Shown piece after piece: positions 1 through 8,148 of a stretch of DNA of 15,437 nucleotides (its first letter is position 1; each line of letters begins with the position of its first letter). The stretch comes from Thiomonas sp. (GTDB taxonomy: Bacteria; Pseudomonadota; Gammaproteobacteria; Burkholderiales; Burkholderiaceae). The stretch covers positions 1 through 15,437 of the forward strand of contig DAIAZB010000387.1 of assembly GCA_027443745.1 (NCBI GenBank). The letters are read 5' to 3'. The translations under genes were made by a program, and so were the position numbers. The notes under the pieces were generated by a model. It ran no database searches. It was not told where the DNA came from and saw only the letters and a list, made by a program, of their open reading frames with translations.

Positions 1-326
1 CCATGCGCGCCGATGGCGCGGATGTCGCCAGCCTTCAGGCCGGTGTCGCGCAGTAGGGCGGCAACGACCTCGGCGTAGAGTTCGGCGAGTTGCTGCGCGG
101 CGAGGGCGCCGCGGTGGAGTTCGTCGGGGCCGGAAGTGTTCAGCGCCAGCAATTCCTGCCGCAATGCAGCAGGAAAGGCGCGTGCGGCATGGGCGCGCAC
201 GCGGGGCGTGCCGCCTGCGGCGCTGGCCAGCAGCACGCCGTCCACACCGTCGAGCGAGGTACCCGACATCAGGCCGATGAAATGGCCAGTGAAATGGCCA
301 GGGTCTGGCCCGGGTTCAGTCGACAC
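1..326 (-). CDS. anmK: Anhydro-N-acetylmuramic acid kinase, N-terminal part (cut by window edge)
   Basis: AnmK phosphorylates and opens 1,6-anhydro-MurNAc to MurNAc-6-phosphate in the cytoplasm, in the recycling of peptidoglycan fragments. About 108 residues are visible, against a usual length near 370. The reading frame shows the family's N-terminal phosphate-binding motif GLMSGTSLDGVDGVLLA and ends at AIGAHG, which corresponds to the conserved (C/A)HGQT segment just beyond the edge. No ATG precedes the motif. The only plausible start is a GTG at 326, which overlaps the end of the upstream peptidase gene (stop at 318-316) by 11 bp, so the two are probably translationally coupled. No strong ribosome binding site is visible. 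The start of the protein is slightly extended by a tandem GHFT/GHFI repeat. The neighbourhood of M23 peptidases and tyrS is common in Betaproteobacteria and fits the cell-wall role. Identification is firm; the exact start is less certain. Confidence 0.93.
   Translation of the reverse strand, partial: MSTEPGPDPGHFTGHFIGLMSGTSLDGVDGVLLASAAGGTPRVRAHAARAFPAALRQELLALNTSGPDELHRGALAAQQLAELYAEVVAALLRDTGLKAGDIRAIGAH
278..301. repeat. Perfect 12-bp tandem duplication inside anmK
   Basis: Two consecutive copies of tgaaatggccag (278-289 and 290-301) lie in the anmK coding strand just after its start. The length is a multiple of three, so the reading frame survives and the protein gains one extra GHFT unit before GHFIGLMSGTS. 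It looks like a replication-slippage event in the variable N-terminus. Confidence 0.8.
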
Positions 327-1797
327 GCGCCAGCCGCACCGCGTCGTCGCTGCCGGCGGCCTGCGCGAGCTGGGTGCGCATCACCGACGTTGCGGCGAAG
401 AAGGCGGCCTTCTCGCCCACCGGCAAGGCCTGGCTCGGCGGCACGTAGCGCGCCATGGTCAGCGGGTCGACGACGCGGCCCTTGACGTGGAACTCGAAGT
501 GCAGATGCGGCCCGGTGGACCAGCCGGTGTTGCCGGATTTGGCGATGACCTGGCCCGATGTGACCTGCTGGCCGGTGCGCACGTCAAGCTTGCTGAGATG
601 GGCGTAAACCGTCTCGAAGCCGCCGGGATGGTCGATTTTGACGACATTGCCGTAGCCGTTCTCCAGCCCGGCCTTGGCGACGCGACCGTCGGCCACGGTG
701 CGCACGGGGGTGCCCACGGCAACGTGAAAATCGATGCCTTCGTGCAACTGCGTGCGCTTGACCACGGGGTCGAAGCGCATGCCGAAGTGCGAGGTGATTC
801 TGGCCCCGGGCATGGGCGACGCGAGGAACACGCGCTGCAGGCTGTGGCCCTCAGGGGTGTAATACGCGCCCGACCCGGTTGCGCCGCGCGGCGCGAACCA
901 TAGCGCCTGCACGCTCTTGCCGTGGCTGGTGATTTCGGCGGCGAGCACACGTCCGGTGCGCACCGGACGGCCATCCACCGCGAGCATTTCGTAGGCCACG
1001 GCAAAGCGGTCGCCGCGACGCAGGTCTCGCTTGAGGTTGAAGCGGTCGGCAAAGATGCGTCCGAGTTGCGCTGTCACCGAGGGCGGCAGGTCGGCGCTTT
1101 GCGCGGCGCTGGCCAGCATGCCGCGTATTTCGCCGGCGGCCATGCGGGTCTGGGTCTGCATGGCCAGCGGGGTGAGGGTCTTGGACCAGCCGTCGGCTGA
1201 GGGCGTCAGGGTCAACCGCAGCCAAGTGGCGCCGGCCGGAGCGGTGGAATCAGCTTGCGTCCCTCGAGGGGGCACCTTGGCAGGCGGCGTGTCTGCCGCC
1301 GTTCGTTGCGGCGCCAGGGCCAGGTTGCCCTGCAGTTGGCGAAGCTGTCCGGCGCTGTCGACCTGGGCTGAAATCTCGGTGCCGGCATTGCTCAGCATCA
1401 GGCCACGCATCTGGCTGTCGGCGCTGAGTTGGCGCAAGGTGGCCGGATCGGTCACACCCAGGCGTCTGAGCAGGGTCTGCACCGTATCGCTGCGATGGAC
1501 TCGGGCCGTGCGGTAGAGCAGCACCGGCTGATCATCCAACGCCTGGGCCTGAGACGCGGCATCGGTCTGCAGGGCGATGGTCAGGGTGGTTTGCGGACTG
1601 AGCGCCGGGTCGGGTGTACCGGGAGCGATGGCGTAGGCGGCGATGCCACTGCCCATCAGCGCCAGACCCACGGCCAGCGCCACGCGCTGAGGATGGGCCT
1701 GCAAGACATCGCGCGCGGCGCGCCCGGACAAGGCGAGTTCCGCGCGCACGGCATGCAGGCGAGCATGCAACGTCAGTGGGGACGACTGGCGAGTCAT
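316..1797 (-). CDS. MepM-like M23 murein endopeptidase, membrane anchored, intact active site
   Basis: This 493-residue protein is probably a zinc DD-endopeptidase that cuts peptide cross-links in peptidoglycan on the periplasmic side. It has a cytoplasmic head, one membrane segment at about 39-58, an OapA/LysM-like region around 95-125 (SDTVQTLLRRLGVTDPATL), a variable linker rich in Ala, Pro and Thr (160-190), a Csd3/MepM-type N2 region with the motif RRDLRRGDRF (about 257-264), and the M23 (LytM) domain at about 330-447. All LytM residues are present: zinc ligands H352, D356 (HEGID) and H433, and catalytic H400 (YAHLS) and H431 (HLHFE). It starts 5 bp after the stop of the upstream paralogue and its stop overlaps anmK, so the three probably form one transcript. 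The start codon has only a weak upstream purine run. Its exact bond specificity cannot be read from the sequence. Confidence 0.9.
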   Translation of the reverse strand: MTRQSSPLTLHARLHAVRAELALSGRAARDVLQAHPQRVALAVGLALMGSGIAAYAIAPGTPDPALSPQTTLTIALQTDAASQAQALDDQPVLLYRTARVHRSDTVQTLLRRLGVTDPATLRQLSADSQMRGLMLSNAGTEISAQVDSAGQLRQLQGNLALAPQRTAADTPPAKVPPRGTQADSTAPAGATWLRLTLTPSADGWSKTLTPLAMQTQTRMAAGEIRGMLASAAQSADLPPSVTAQLGRIFADRFNLKRDLRRGDRFAVAYEMLAVDGRPVRTGRVLAAEITSHGKSVQALWFAPRGATGSGAYYTPEGHSLQRVFLASPMPGARITSHFGMRFDPVVKRTQLHEGIDFHVAVGTPVRTVADGRVAKAGLENGYGNVVKIDHPGGFETVYAHLSKLDVRTGQQVTSGQVIAKSGNTGWSTGPHLHFEFHVKGRVVDPLTMARYVPPSQALPVGEKAAFFAATSVMRTQLAQAAGSDDAVRLARVD

Positions 1798-1802
1798 TGG
1801 CT

Positions 1803-3284
1803 TCAGCCCTGTTGCGGCGCTGCGGGGCGAGCGCCTGGCGAGCGCCCGGCGCTCACACTGGCCACCTCGGGGCCGGGAACCAGCGCCAGCATCTGCCGCG
1901 GCGTGGCGGTCTGGGCAAAGAATTCGGTGCGCAAGGCGCCGGGCACCGACGTGCCCTTGGGCGAGTAATGCGCAATGGTCAGCGGATTGACCGGGGTGCC
2001 GTTGACGAAGAACTGGAAATAGAGGTGCGGTCCGGTGGACCAGCCGGTGTTACCCGACAGCGCCACGACTTCACCCTGCTTCACCGGTTCGCCCACATGC
2101 ACCTCGAACTTGCTGAGGTGCGCATAAATGGTTGCAAAACCATCGGGATGCACCACCTTCACATACTTGCCGTAGCCCGTGCCCCAGCCGGCGTAGGCTA
2201 CGCGGCCGTCGGCAATGGTTTTCACCGGCGTGCCCACGGGAATGGCAAGGTCGATGCCTTTGTGGAACTCGTGGAAGTGCATCACCGGATTGGTGCGCCA
2301 GCCCCAGCCCGAGGTGATGCGGTCATACGGCAGCGGCGACAGCAAGAAGGCGCGCGCCAGACTGCCGCCCTTGGGGTTGTAGTAACCGGCGGCCTGCGGG
2401 TGCCCCGGCGGGCTGAACCAGACGGCCGAATGCACATGCCCCTGGTTGATGATTTCGGCCGAGATGATGCGCCCCACGCGCAGGACCTGACCCTGGGCTT
2501 CATACACGCGGTAGGCCACGGTAAAGCGATCGCCCGGACGCAGGTCGCGGCGGAAATTCACTTCGCCGGCGAACAGATTCACCATTTGCGTGGCGACGGA
2601 ATCGGGCATGCCGGCGGCGTCAGCCGCGGCGAAAAGGGTGCTCCGGACCACGCCGGTGGCCATGCGCAACTGCGCCTGCGCCGTCTGTTGCGTGACCTTG
2701 CTCTGAAAGGCACCGTCCGGCTGCGACACCAGCGTCAGCAAGCGCCAGGTCTGCTGCTCTGGCTGCGCCAGTGCCAGGGCTGTGTTCTGCGAAACAAGGG
2801 GTTGAGCAGCCTTCGCCGTGGCTGCTTTGCCGCCCTGCGGCAGACGCGCTTGCAAGCTCACCAATTCACCCAGGCTGTTCACCTGGGCCGTGACCACGTG
2901 CCCCGGTTCTGCGAGCAGGGCGCGCAGATCGGCATTGGCGGCAAGCTGACGCAACTGAGACGGATCCGTGACCTGCAGGCGGCGCAGCAGGGACTCCACC
3001 GTGTCGCCAGCCTGGACATAGGCCGTGGCGTAAACCGATGAAGGCTGGTCTTCGAGCGCCTGCGCCTGGGGCGTAAGGTCGAGCGACAGCGGCACGGTCA
3101 GCGTGGTGGCGGGCGGCAACTGGGGTTGGGGGCCATATTCAGCCAGGCCAAAGGCTGTGGCGCTGGACAGCAGCAGGACCGATCCCACGGCGGCGGTGAT
3201 GCGCCCAGGGTGGCTTTCGACCGCTTCACGCAGCTGAAGCATGCCAGCGCGCAGCCGGGCCGAAGTTTTCGCGATCAAACTCAT
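1803..3284 (-). CDS. MepM-like M23 family protein with a damaged zinc site, probable non-enzymatic LytM factor
   Basis: This is a paralogue of the gene just downstream, of the same length (493 residues) and the same layout: membrane segment at about 29-47, OapA/LysM-like region at 88-115 ([19 protein letters not shown]), N2 region with [11 protein letters not shown] (244-254), and M23 domain at about 320-437. H341 and D345 (HKGID), H389 (YAHLS) and H420 are kept. However the HxH motif reads HLYFQ: the third zinc ligand is Y422, and the usual Glu is Q424. The tat codon is clear in the DNA. In LytM-type enzymes loss of this His normally abolishes zinc binding, so the protein may act like EnvC or NlpD, which are degenerate LytM proteins that activate amidases. 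That role is inferred. The start at 3284 is chosen because aaggag lies 5 nt upstream and the membrane segment follows; a longer in-frame opening to 3452 has no family similarity. Confidence 0.88.
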   Translation of the reverse strand: MSLIAKTSARLRAGMLQLREAVESHPGRITAAVGSVLLLSSATAFGLAEYGPQPQLPPATTLTVPLSLDLTPQAQALEDQPSSVYATAYVQAGDTVESLLRRLQVTDPSQLRQLAANADLRALLAEPGHVVTAQVNSLGELVSLQARLPQGGKAATAKAAQPLVSQNTALALAQPEQQTWRLLTLVSQPDGAFQSKVTQQTAQAQLRMATGVVRSTLFAAADAAGMPDSVATQMVNLFAGEVNFRRDLRPGDRFTVAYRVYEAQGQVLRVGRIISAEIINQGHVHSAVWFSPPGHPQAAGYYNPKGGSLARAFLLSPLPYDRITSGWGWRTNPVMHFHEFHKGIDLAIPVGTPVKTIADGRVAYAGWGTGYGKYVKVVHPDGFATIYAHLSKFEVHVGEPVKQGEVVALSGNTGWSTGPHLYFQFFVNGTPVNPLTIAHYSPKGTSVPGALRTEFFAQTATPRQMLALVPGPEVASVSAGRSPGARPAAPQQG

Positions 3285-3289
3285 GCGCA

Positions 3290-3295
3290 CTCCTT
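3290..3295 (-). promoter_or_regulatory. Ribosome binding site that fixes the start of the degenerate M23 gene
   Basis: On the minus strand aaggag is followed by a 5-nt spacer and the ATG at 3284. It is the clearest Shine-Dalgarno sequence in the left half of the window and rules out the longer in-frame start near 3452. Confidence 0.75.
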
Positions 3296-3470
3296 GAATG
3301 TCGAGTGGCGGAACAACCGGTCGGCATCGGCCAACCAGGGCGAAGGGGATGGAGCGCACCGCGCCCTGAAACCGTGGGCGGTGCCGAACGACAGCCGGTT
3401 CAAGCCGTTCTCCGCCGCAGCGGATGGAGAAGGCCGCCGGACGCGGCTCCAATACACTGCCAGATCTGCG

Positions 3471-3508
3471 CGATGTTGCGAGTGCTCACGATGTCGCGAG
3501 CGCTCACG
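3471..3508. repeat. Two imperfect 18-bp tandem repeats upstream of tyrS
   Basis: The sequence cgatgttgcgagtgctcacg (3471-3490) is followed at an 18-bp period by cgatgtcgcgagcgctcacg (3489-3508); the copies differ at two positions, both t to c. The second copy contains the palindrome gagcgctc. The repeats lie in the 288-bp divergent intergenic region between the M23 genes and tyrS, about 65 bp before the tyrS start. They could be a double protein-binding site or simply a small duplication. No convincing -35/-10 pair was found in this intergenic region. Confidence 0.6.
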
Positions 3509-3572
3509 GGAGCCAGACTGCAGGGCGGCGCCGAGTTTAACAGCCGTTTCACGCGAAAATCCACATAAGTCC

Positions 3573-4880
3573 ATGGCTGATTCCTTTGCTCACAAACCTG
3601 ACGCTCCTGGGGGCGCCTCCTCGCAACGCCCTGTCCCAGAGCACACCCCGACGCCACCCTTGACCCCGGAACAGACCCAGGCCGTGCGGCAAGCCCTGGC
3701 CGTGACCAAGCGCGGCTGCGCCGAACTGCTGGTGGAAACCGACTGGGTCGCCAAACTGACCCGCAGCGCCCGAACCGGTCAGCCGCTGCGCATCAAGCTC
3801 GGCCTCGACCCCACGGCGCCGGACATCCACATCGGCCATACCGTCGTGCTCAACAAGCTTCGGCAGTTGCAAGATCTGGGCCATACGGTCATTTTTCTGA
3901 TCGGCGACTTCACCTCGCGCATCGGCGACCCGTCCGGGCGCAACGCCACGCGCCCGCCGCTGACCCTCGAGCAGATCAAGACTAACGCCCAGACCTATTA
4001 CGCCCAGGCCAGCCTGGTGCTCGACCCGGACAAAACCGAGGTTCGCTACAACTCCGAATGGAGCGAGCCGCTGGGGGCCGACGGCATGATTCGCCTGGCC
4101 GCCAAGTACACCCTGGCACGGCTGCTGGAACGCGATGACTTCACCCAGCGCCACAAGGCGGGGATCCCGATTGCGATGCACGAACTGCTCTACCCCTTGA
4201 TGCAGGGTTACGACTCGGTCGCGCTCAAAAGTGATCTGGAATTGGGCGGAACCGACCAGAAATTCAACCTGCTGGTCGGGCGCGAGCTGCAAAAAGAATA
4301 CGGCCAGGAGCCGCAGTGCATCCTCACCATGCCCCTGCTCGAAGGTCTGGACGGCGTGGAAAAAATGTCCAAGTCCAAGGGCAACACCATCGGCATCCAG
4401 GAGGAGCCGGCGACCATGTTCGCCAAGCTGCTGTCGATCAGCGACGTGCTGATGTGGCGCTATTTCGAGTTGTTGTCGTTCCGGCCGCTCGAGGAGATCG
4501 CGGCGCTCGAGGCCGAGGTGAACGCCGGTCGCAACCCGAAGGACGCCAAGGTGATGCTGGCACGGGAGATCGTCACCCGCTTCCACAGCGCTGCTGCTGC
4601 CGACACCGCGCAGGCCGACTTCGAGCTGCGCGCGCGCGGCGGCGTACCGGACGACATTGCCGAATGTCGCCTCAGCCTGCCCGCCGAAGGCCTGGGCCTG
4701 CCCGCCGCGCTGAAACAGGCCGGACTGGTGCCCTCCACCGCCGAGGCCCTGCGCATGATCGAACAGCGCGGCGTGCGCGTCGACGGCACCGTGGCCGAAG
4801 ACCGCGCGCTGAAACTGGGTGCCGGCACTGTGGTGCTGCAGGTGGGTAAGCGCAAATTTGCGCGGGTGACGCTAGGCTGA
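3573..4880 (+). CDS. tyrS: Tyrosyl-tRNA synthetase
   Basis: This class I synthetase charges tRNA-Tyr with tyrosine in the cytoplasm. The 435-residue protein has the HIGH signature as HIGH at 86-89 ([14 protein letters not shown]), the tyrosine-binding stretch [22 protein letters not shown] (211-232), the KMSKS loop at 264-268, and a C-terminal S4-like RNA-binding domain (about 370-431). The core resembles the TyrZ-like subfamily of about 400 residues rather than E. coli TyrS. The N-terminus carries about 30 extra residues rich in Pro, Ala and Thr before the usual helix. The ATG at 3573 has no clear Shine-Dalgarno sequence, and a GTG at 3681 is a possible alternative start that would remove the tail. 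It is divergent from the M23 pair and convergent with the small membrane-protein gene. No T-box or other leader is visible. Confidence 0.97.
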   Translation: MADSFAHKPDAPGGASSQRPVPEHTPTPPLTPEQTQAVRQALAVTKRGCAELLVETDWVAKLTRSARTGQPLRIKLGLDPTAPDIHIGHTVVLNKLRQLQDLGHTVIFLIGDFTSRIGDPSGRNATRPPLTLEQIKTNAQTYYAQASLVLDPDKTEVRYNSEWSEPLGADGMIRLAAKYTLARLLERDDFTQRHKAGIPIAMHELLYPLMQGYDSVALKSDLELGGTDQKFNLLVGRELQKEYGQEPQCILTMPLLEGLDGVEKMSKSKGNTIGIQEEPATMFAKLLSISDVLMWRYFELLSFRPLEEIAALEAEVNAGRNPKDAKVMLAREIVTRFHSAAAADTAQADFELRARGGVPDDIAECRLSLPAEGLGLPAALKQAGLVPSTAEALRMIEQRGVRVDGTVAEDRALKLGAGTVVLQVGKRKFARVTLG

Positions 4881-4945
4881 GCACCACCGGGCAGCGAGCA
4901 GGGCAGGCGTGCCAGCCTGCGGCAAGAAGAGACGTTTTTGGTCTG

Positions 4946-4968
4946 CGGGTGACGCGAACCGTCACCCG
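4946..4968. terminator. Hairpin between convergent tyrS and glsB-like genes, possible bidirectional terminator
   Basis: A 9-bp perfect stem (cgggtgacg at 4946-4954 with cgtcacccg at 4960-4968) encloses a 5-nt loop. A second, weaker hairpin (gcaggc/gcctgc, 4903-4920) lies closer to tyrS, and a ttttt run at 4935-4939 separates them. Neither stem is directly followed by a U-tract on either strand, so intrinsic termination is only plausible. The position between convergent genes is the main support. Confidence 0.4.
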
Positions 4969-4990
4969 TGAGCCCTGCCCATGTGCCATT

Positions 4991-5236
4991 TCAAACGCGC
5001 TTGACCAGCCGGATCAGGAACAGCAGCACGATGGCGCCCAAGGTGGCGACAATCAGACTCGGGATGATGCCGCCGCCAGGGAACAAGCCCAGCAGGCGGA
5101 AGAGAAAACCGCCGAGGAAGGCGCCAACGACACCCACCACCAAATCACCCAGCAGGCCGAAACCGCTGCCTTTGGTGATTTTTCCGGCCAGCCAACCGGC
5201 GATAATGACGATGATGAGAAAACCGATCAAGCTCAT
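4991..5236 (-). CDS. GlsB/YeaQ/YmgE family small membrane protein
   Basis: This 81-residue, very hydrophobic protein belongs to the transglycosylase-associated (GlsB/YeaQ/YmgE) family. The members are small inner-membrane proteins often induced by stress; no biochemical role is established, and the family name does not imply transglycosylase activity. It has three likely membrane segments (about 3-17, 26-50 and 58-77). The glycine motifs AGWLAGKITKG (13-23) and GDLVVGVVGAFLGG (30-43) are typical of the family, as is the basic end RLVKRV. The start at 5236 is supported by an aaagga run a few bases upstream. It lies 96 bp downstream of the M20 gene on the same strand, in a gap with no other visible feature. 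Confidence 0.9.
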   Translation of the reverse strand: MSLIGFLIIVIIAGWLAGKITKGSGFGLLGDLVVGVVGAFLGGFLFRLLGLFPGGGIIPSLIVATLGAIVLLFLIRLVKRV

Positions 5237-5332
5237 GGTGTTTCCTTTGGGTCAGGTGCAGCTTGCCGCAGGGAAATTCCCCGGATTCATTCGGCGCAGC
5301 CTAGAGGCTGTGGCCGTGAACCGCAAGCATGA

Positions 5333-6583
5333 TCAGAGCATCGTTCCCGCAGCCTGGCTCAGCGCCCGCTCCGCCAGGCGGGCGTAGAGCGCCGCGCCCA
5401 GCGGCAGCACGGCATCGTTGAAGTCATAGCGCGGGGTGTGCAAGAAGCCTCCGGCCTCGCAACCCTGGCCCAAGCGCAGGTAGGCGCCTGGCCGGGCCTG
5501 CAGCATGAACGCGAAGTCTTCGGCGCCCATGCTGGGTGGCAGATCGCGCACCACGGCGGCGTCGCCCACCAGTTCCGCGGCCACTTCGGCGGCGTAATGC
5601 GCCACTTGCGGCGTGTTGATGGTGGCGGGGTAGATGCGCTCATAGTGCAGTTCGGCACTGGCGCCGAAGGCCTGCGCCACCGATTGCACGATGCGGCCGA
5701 GGCGCTTTTCCACCAGCGCCTGCACCTCGGCGCGAAAGGTGCGTACCGTGCCCACCAGTGTCACCTGGCGCGGAATCACGCTCATGGCGGAGAGGTCGCC
5801 GCCACGCATGGCGCAAATGCTGACCACGGCTTCGTCCAGCGGGTTGACGTTGCGGGCGACGATGCTTTGCACCGCGGTGATGATGTGGGCCGACACCAGC
5901 ACCGGGTCGATGGTCATGTAGGGGTGCGCGCCGTGGCCGCCTTCGGCCGTGACCTTGATGGTGATGCGATCGGCTGCCGCCATCATCGGCCCGGGTGTGA
6001 GGCCGATGCGCCCGGGCGGCAAGGCCGGCCAGTTGTGCATGCTGAACACCCAATCCGTCGGGAAGCGCTCGAACAGGCCGTCGTCCATCATGGCCTTGGC
6101 GCCGCCCAGGCCCTCCTCGCCGGGCTGGAAGATGCAGTGCACGGTGCCGGCGAAGTTGCGCGTGGCCGCCAGATAGCGCGCCGCGCCAAGCAGCATGGCG
6201 GTATGGCCGTCGTGGCCGCAGGCGTGCATCACCCCGCCCTTGCTGGAGCGCCAGGGAAAGTCGCTGTCTTCCTTGATGGGCAGCGCATCCATGTCGGCGC
6301 GCAGGCCGACGGCCCGCACGCCAGGCTCGGCGCCGCCGTTCACCGGCGTGTCGGGGGAGGACTCGTGCGCGTGTCTGCCGCGGATGGCCGCGACCACGCC
6401 GGTGCGGCCGATGCCGGTCTGCACCTCATCGACCCCGTAGCGCCGCAGTTCGTCCGCGACGAAGGTGGCCGTGCGGTGCTCCTCGAAGCCGAGTTCCGGG
6501 TGGGCGTGCAGATCACGCCGGATGCGCGTGAGTTCAGCGTGATACGCGCTGATGTGTTGAATGGGACCGGTGAGCTTCCACAT
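5333..6583 (-). CDS. M20 family amidohydrolase (hippurate hydrolase / N-acyl amino acid hydrolase type)
   Basis: This cytoplasmic metallo-amidohydrolase of peptidase family M20D probably releases an acid from an N-acylated amino acid such as hippurate; the true substrate is unknown. From the start used here it has 416 residues. Visible motifs are IRRDLHAHPELGFEEHRT (21-38), GLRADMDALPIKE (93-105), metal-site residues C122 and H124 in MHACGHDGHT, E156-E157 in QPGEEG, H183 in SMHNWP and H382 in FLHTPRYDFND. Between the N-terminal strands and the RADMDA motif is a loop of about 18 polar residues (71-88) that looks longer than usual. Two in-frame ATGs lie upstream (6622 and 6649), and none of the three has a good Shine-Dalgarno sequence; 6583 gives the normal family N-terminus. 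The gene is divergent from kynU, which suggests but does not prove a link with tryptophan or aromatic metabolism. Confidence 0.9.
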   Translation of the reverse strand: MWKLTGPIQHISAYHAELTRIRRDLHAHPELGFEEHRTATFVADELRRYGVDEVQTGIGRTGVVAAIRGRHAHESSPDTPVNGGAEPGVRAVGLRADMDALPIKEDSDFPWRSSKGGVMHACGHDGHTAMLLGAARYLAATRNFAGTVHCIFQPGEEGLGGAKAMMDDGLFERFPTDWVFSMHNWPALPPGRIGLTPGPMMAAADRITIKVTAEGGHGAHPYMTIDPVLVSAHIITAVQSIVARNVNPLDEAVVSICAMRGGDLSAMSVIPRQVTLVGTVRTFRAEVQALVEKRLGRIVQSVAQAFGASAELHYERIYPATINTPQVAHYAAEVAAELVGDAAVVRDLPPSMGAEDFAFMLQARPGAYLRLGQGCEAGGFLHTPRYDFNDAVLPLGAALYARLAERALSQAAGTML

Positions 6584-6752
6584 ACGGGGGTTGCCGCTGC
6601 ACCTTATGGTGAGATATTCCATTGAAGCACCGACGCCACAGCGCCGCAAACACTCTGGCCAATGCCTGCATGGCCACCGCTGGCATGCCGGGCTGCGGCG
6701 GGGCCCGAGCGCAAGCCAAATCGGCCGATGCGCGGGAGCGGGAACCTGGACA

Positions 6753-6789
6753 GGCGTAGGCTTTCGCCGGTGGCTACGGAGCCACTCCC
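6753..6789 (-). repeat. REP-like palindromic element
   Basis: Read on the minus strand, 6789-6770 is gggag followed by a stem-loop made of tggct, the loop ccgt and agcca, with a further flanking pair. It continues with ccggcgaaagcc and a second short stem (ggcg/cgcc, 6753-6768). A GGAG or GTAG foot followed by an imperfect palindrome and a GCGAA-like tail is the layout of repetitive extragenic palindromes handled by RAYT transposases. Only one copy lies in the window, so its repetitive nature is inferred. It occupies the space between the M20 gene and kynU. About 100 bp to its left, tggcca repeats (6656-6661 and 6671-6676) could form another small hairpin. Confidence 0.4.
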
Positions 6790-6831
6790 GGACCTGCCCG
6801 TTCCTTGCTTGCAGCCTTGCGAGAACCCGCC

Positions 6832-8100
6832 ATGCTCACACGTGACGCCTGCACCGCGCTCGACGCGCAAGACCCGCTCGCCGACCTGCGCGCCCAGTTC
6901 GACTTGCCCACCGGCCGCATCTATCTCGACGGCAACTCCCTCGGCGCCCTGCCACGCAGCACCGCCCGGCGGCTGCAACAGGTGGTGACGCAAGACTGGG
7001 GGCAAGGGCTGATTGAAAGCTGGAATACGGCCAACTGGATGACCTGGCCGCAGGGTGTTGGTGACAAGATCGCGCGGCTGATTGGCGCCGCCCCGGGCGA
7101 AGTGGTCGCCGCCGACTCGACCTCGGTCAACCTCTACAAGGTGCTGAGCGCAGCCACCCGGATCCAGCGCCTTGCGCAGCCGGCCCATCACGTACTGCTG
7201 AGCCAGCGCGACAACTTCCCCACTGACCTCTACATCGCCCAAAGCGTGTGTGCCGCAGCCGGCTGGCGGCTGGAACTGGCGGAGGCTGCGGCCATCCCGG
7301 CCCGGCTCGCCGCCGGCGATGTGGCCGTGCTCATGCTGACGCACGTGAACTACCGCACCGGCGCCCTGCACGACATGGCCGCGCTCACCACGCAAGCGCA
7401 TGCGACCGGGGCGCTTGCGGTGTGGGACCTGGCGCATTCAGCCGGCTCGGTGCCGGTGCGTCTACATGCGGCCGATGCCGATTTCGCCGTCGGCTGCGGC
7501 TACAAATTCCTCAACGGCGGCCCCGGTGCGCCCGCCTTCGTCTGGGTGCATCCGCGCCATGCAGACGTGGCGCAACCCCTCTCGGGCTGGATCGGCCATG
7601 CGCAGCCGTTCAACTTCACCACGCACTACAAAGCCGCCGCCGGCATCCATCACTATCTGTGCGGCTCTCCGCCCATCCTGGGTCTGGCCGCCCTCGACTG
7701 CGGCGTGGACTCGGTGCTCGCGGCCGAACCGCTGGGCGGCATGGCGGCACTCCACGCCAAGGCCGGGCAACTCGGCGACCTGTTCATGCGTCTGGTGGAC
7801 GAGCGCTGCGCCGGCCTCGGGCTGGATGCGGCATCGCCGCGCGACGCCGCACAGCGCGGCAGCCAGGTCAGCCTGGCCCACGCCCAGGCCTGGCCCGTGA
7901 TGCAGGCGCTGATCGCGCGTGGCGTGATCGGCGATTTCCGCGCCGGTGCCGACGGCGATCCGGACCTGCTGCGCTTCGGCTTCACCCCGCTTTATTTACG
8001 CTTCGTGGATGTGTGGGATGCGGTGGAGACGCTGGCCGACATCCTTGGCAGCCGCAGTTGGGATGTGCCCACCTTCCACGCCCGCAAGGCCGTGACCTGA
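6832..8100 (+). CDS. kynU: Kynureninase
   Basis: This PLP enzyme splits kynurenine into anthranilate and alanine in the cytoplasm, a late step of tryptophan breakdown. The 422-residue length is normal. The family features are YLDGNSLGALP (31-41), the W-rich helix IESWNTANWMTWPQGVGDKIARLIGA (61-86), the PLP ring partner D199 in VWDLAHSAGSVP, the Schiff-base lysine K225 in CGYKFLNGGPGAPAF, and SGWIGHAQPF (251-260). The ATG at 6832 fits the family start; an ATG 27 bp upstream would add nine residues. The Shine-Dalgarno sequence is weak. kynA follows after 48 bp and is probably co-transcribed. The upstream intergenic region may hold the site of a KynR-type regulator, but no operator could be recognised. 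Confidence 0.96.
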   Translation: MLTRDACTALDAQDPLADLRAQFDLPTGRIYLDGNSLGALPRSTARRLQQVVTQDWGQGLIESWNTANWMTWPQGVGDKIARLIGAAPGEVVAADSTSVNLYKVLSAATRIQRLAQPAHHVLLSQRDNFPTDLYIAQSVCAAAGWRLELAEAAAIPARLAAGDVAVLMLTHVNYRTGALHDMAALTTQAHATGALAVWDLAHSAGSVPVRLHAADADFAVGCGYKFLNGGPGAPAFVWVHPRHADVAQPLSGWIGHAQPFNFTTHYKAAAGIHHYLCGSPPILGLAALDCGVDSVLAAEPLGGMAALHAKAGQLGDLFMRLVDERCAGLGLDAASPRDAAQRGSQVSLAHAQAWPVMQALIARGVIGDFRAGADGDPDLLRFGFTPLYLRFVDVWDAVETLADILGSRSWDVPTFHARKAVT

Positions 8101-8148
8101 GCCCGCCTGCACGACCGCGGAAACAACGCAGACCACCGACACGCCATC

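Noticed and set aside
1614..3041. Plus-strand open frame of 475 codons across both M23 genes
   Set aside because: It lies antisense to two well-supported peptidase genes and is rich in Arg, His, Gln and Gly, as expected for a GC-rich shadow frame.
3285..3452. N-terminal extension of the degenerate M23 protein to 3452
   Set aside because: The 56 extra residues are unlike any peptidase leader, and a strong ribosome binding site lies directly before the ATG at 3284.
3549..4586. Long minus-strand open frame (345 codons) opposite tyrS
   Set aside because: It mirrors the codon bias of tyrS, which has full family motifs. The product has low-complexity composition and no recognisable family.
5438..6625. 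Plus-strand open frame of 395 codons opposite the M20 gene
   Set aside because: The M20 gene has all metal ligands and family motifs; the opposite frame shows none and is His/Gly-rich shadow sequence.
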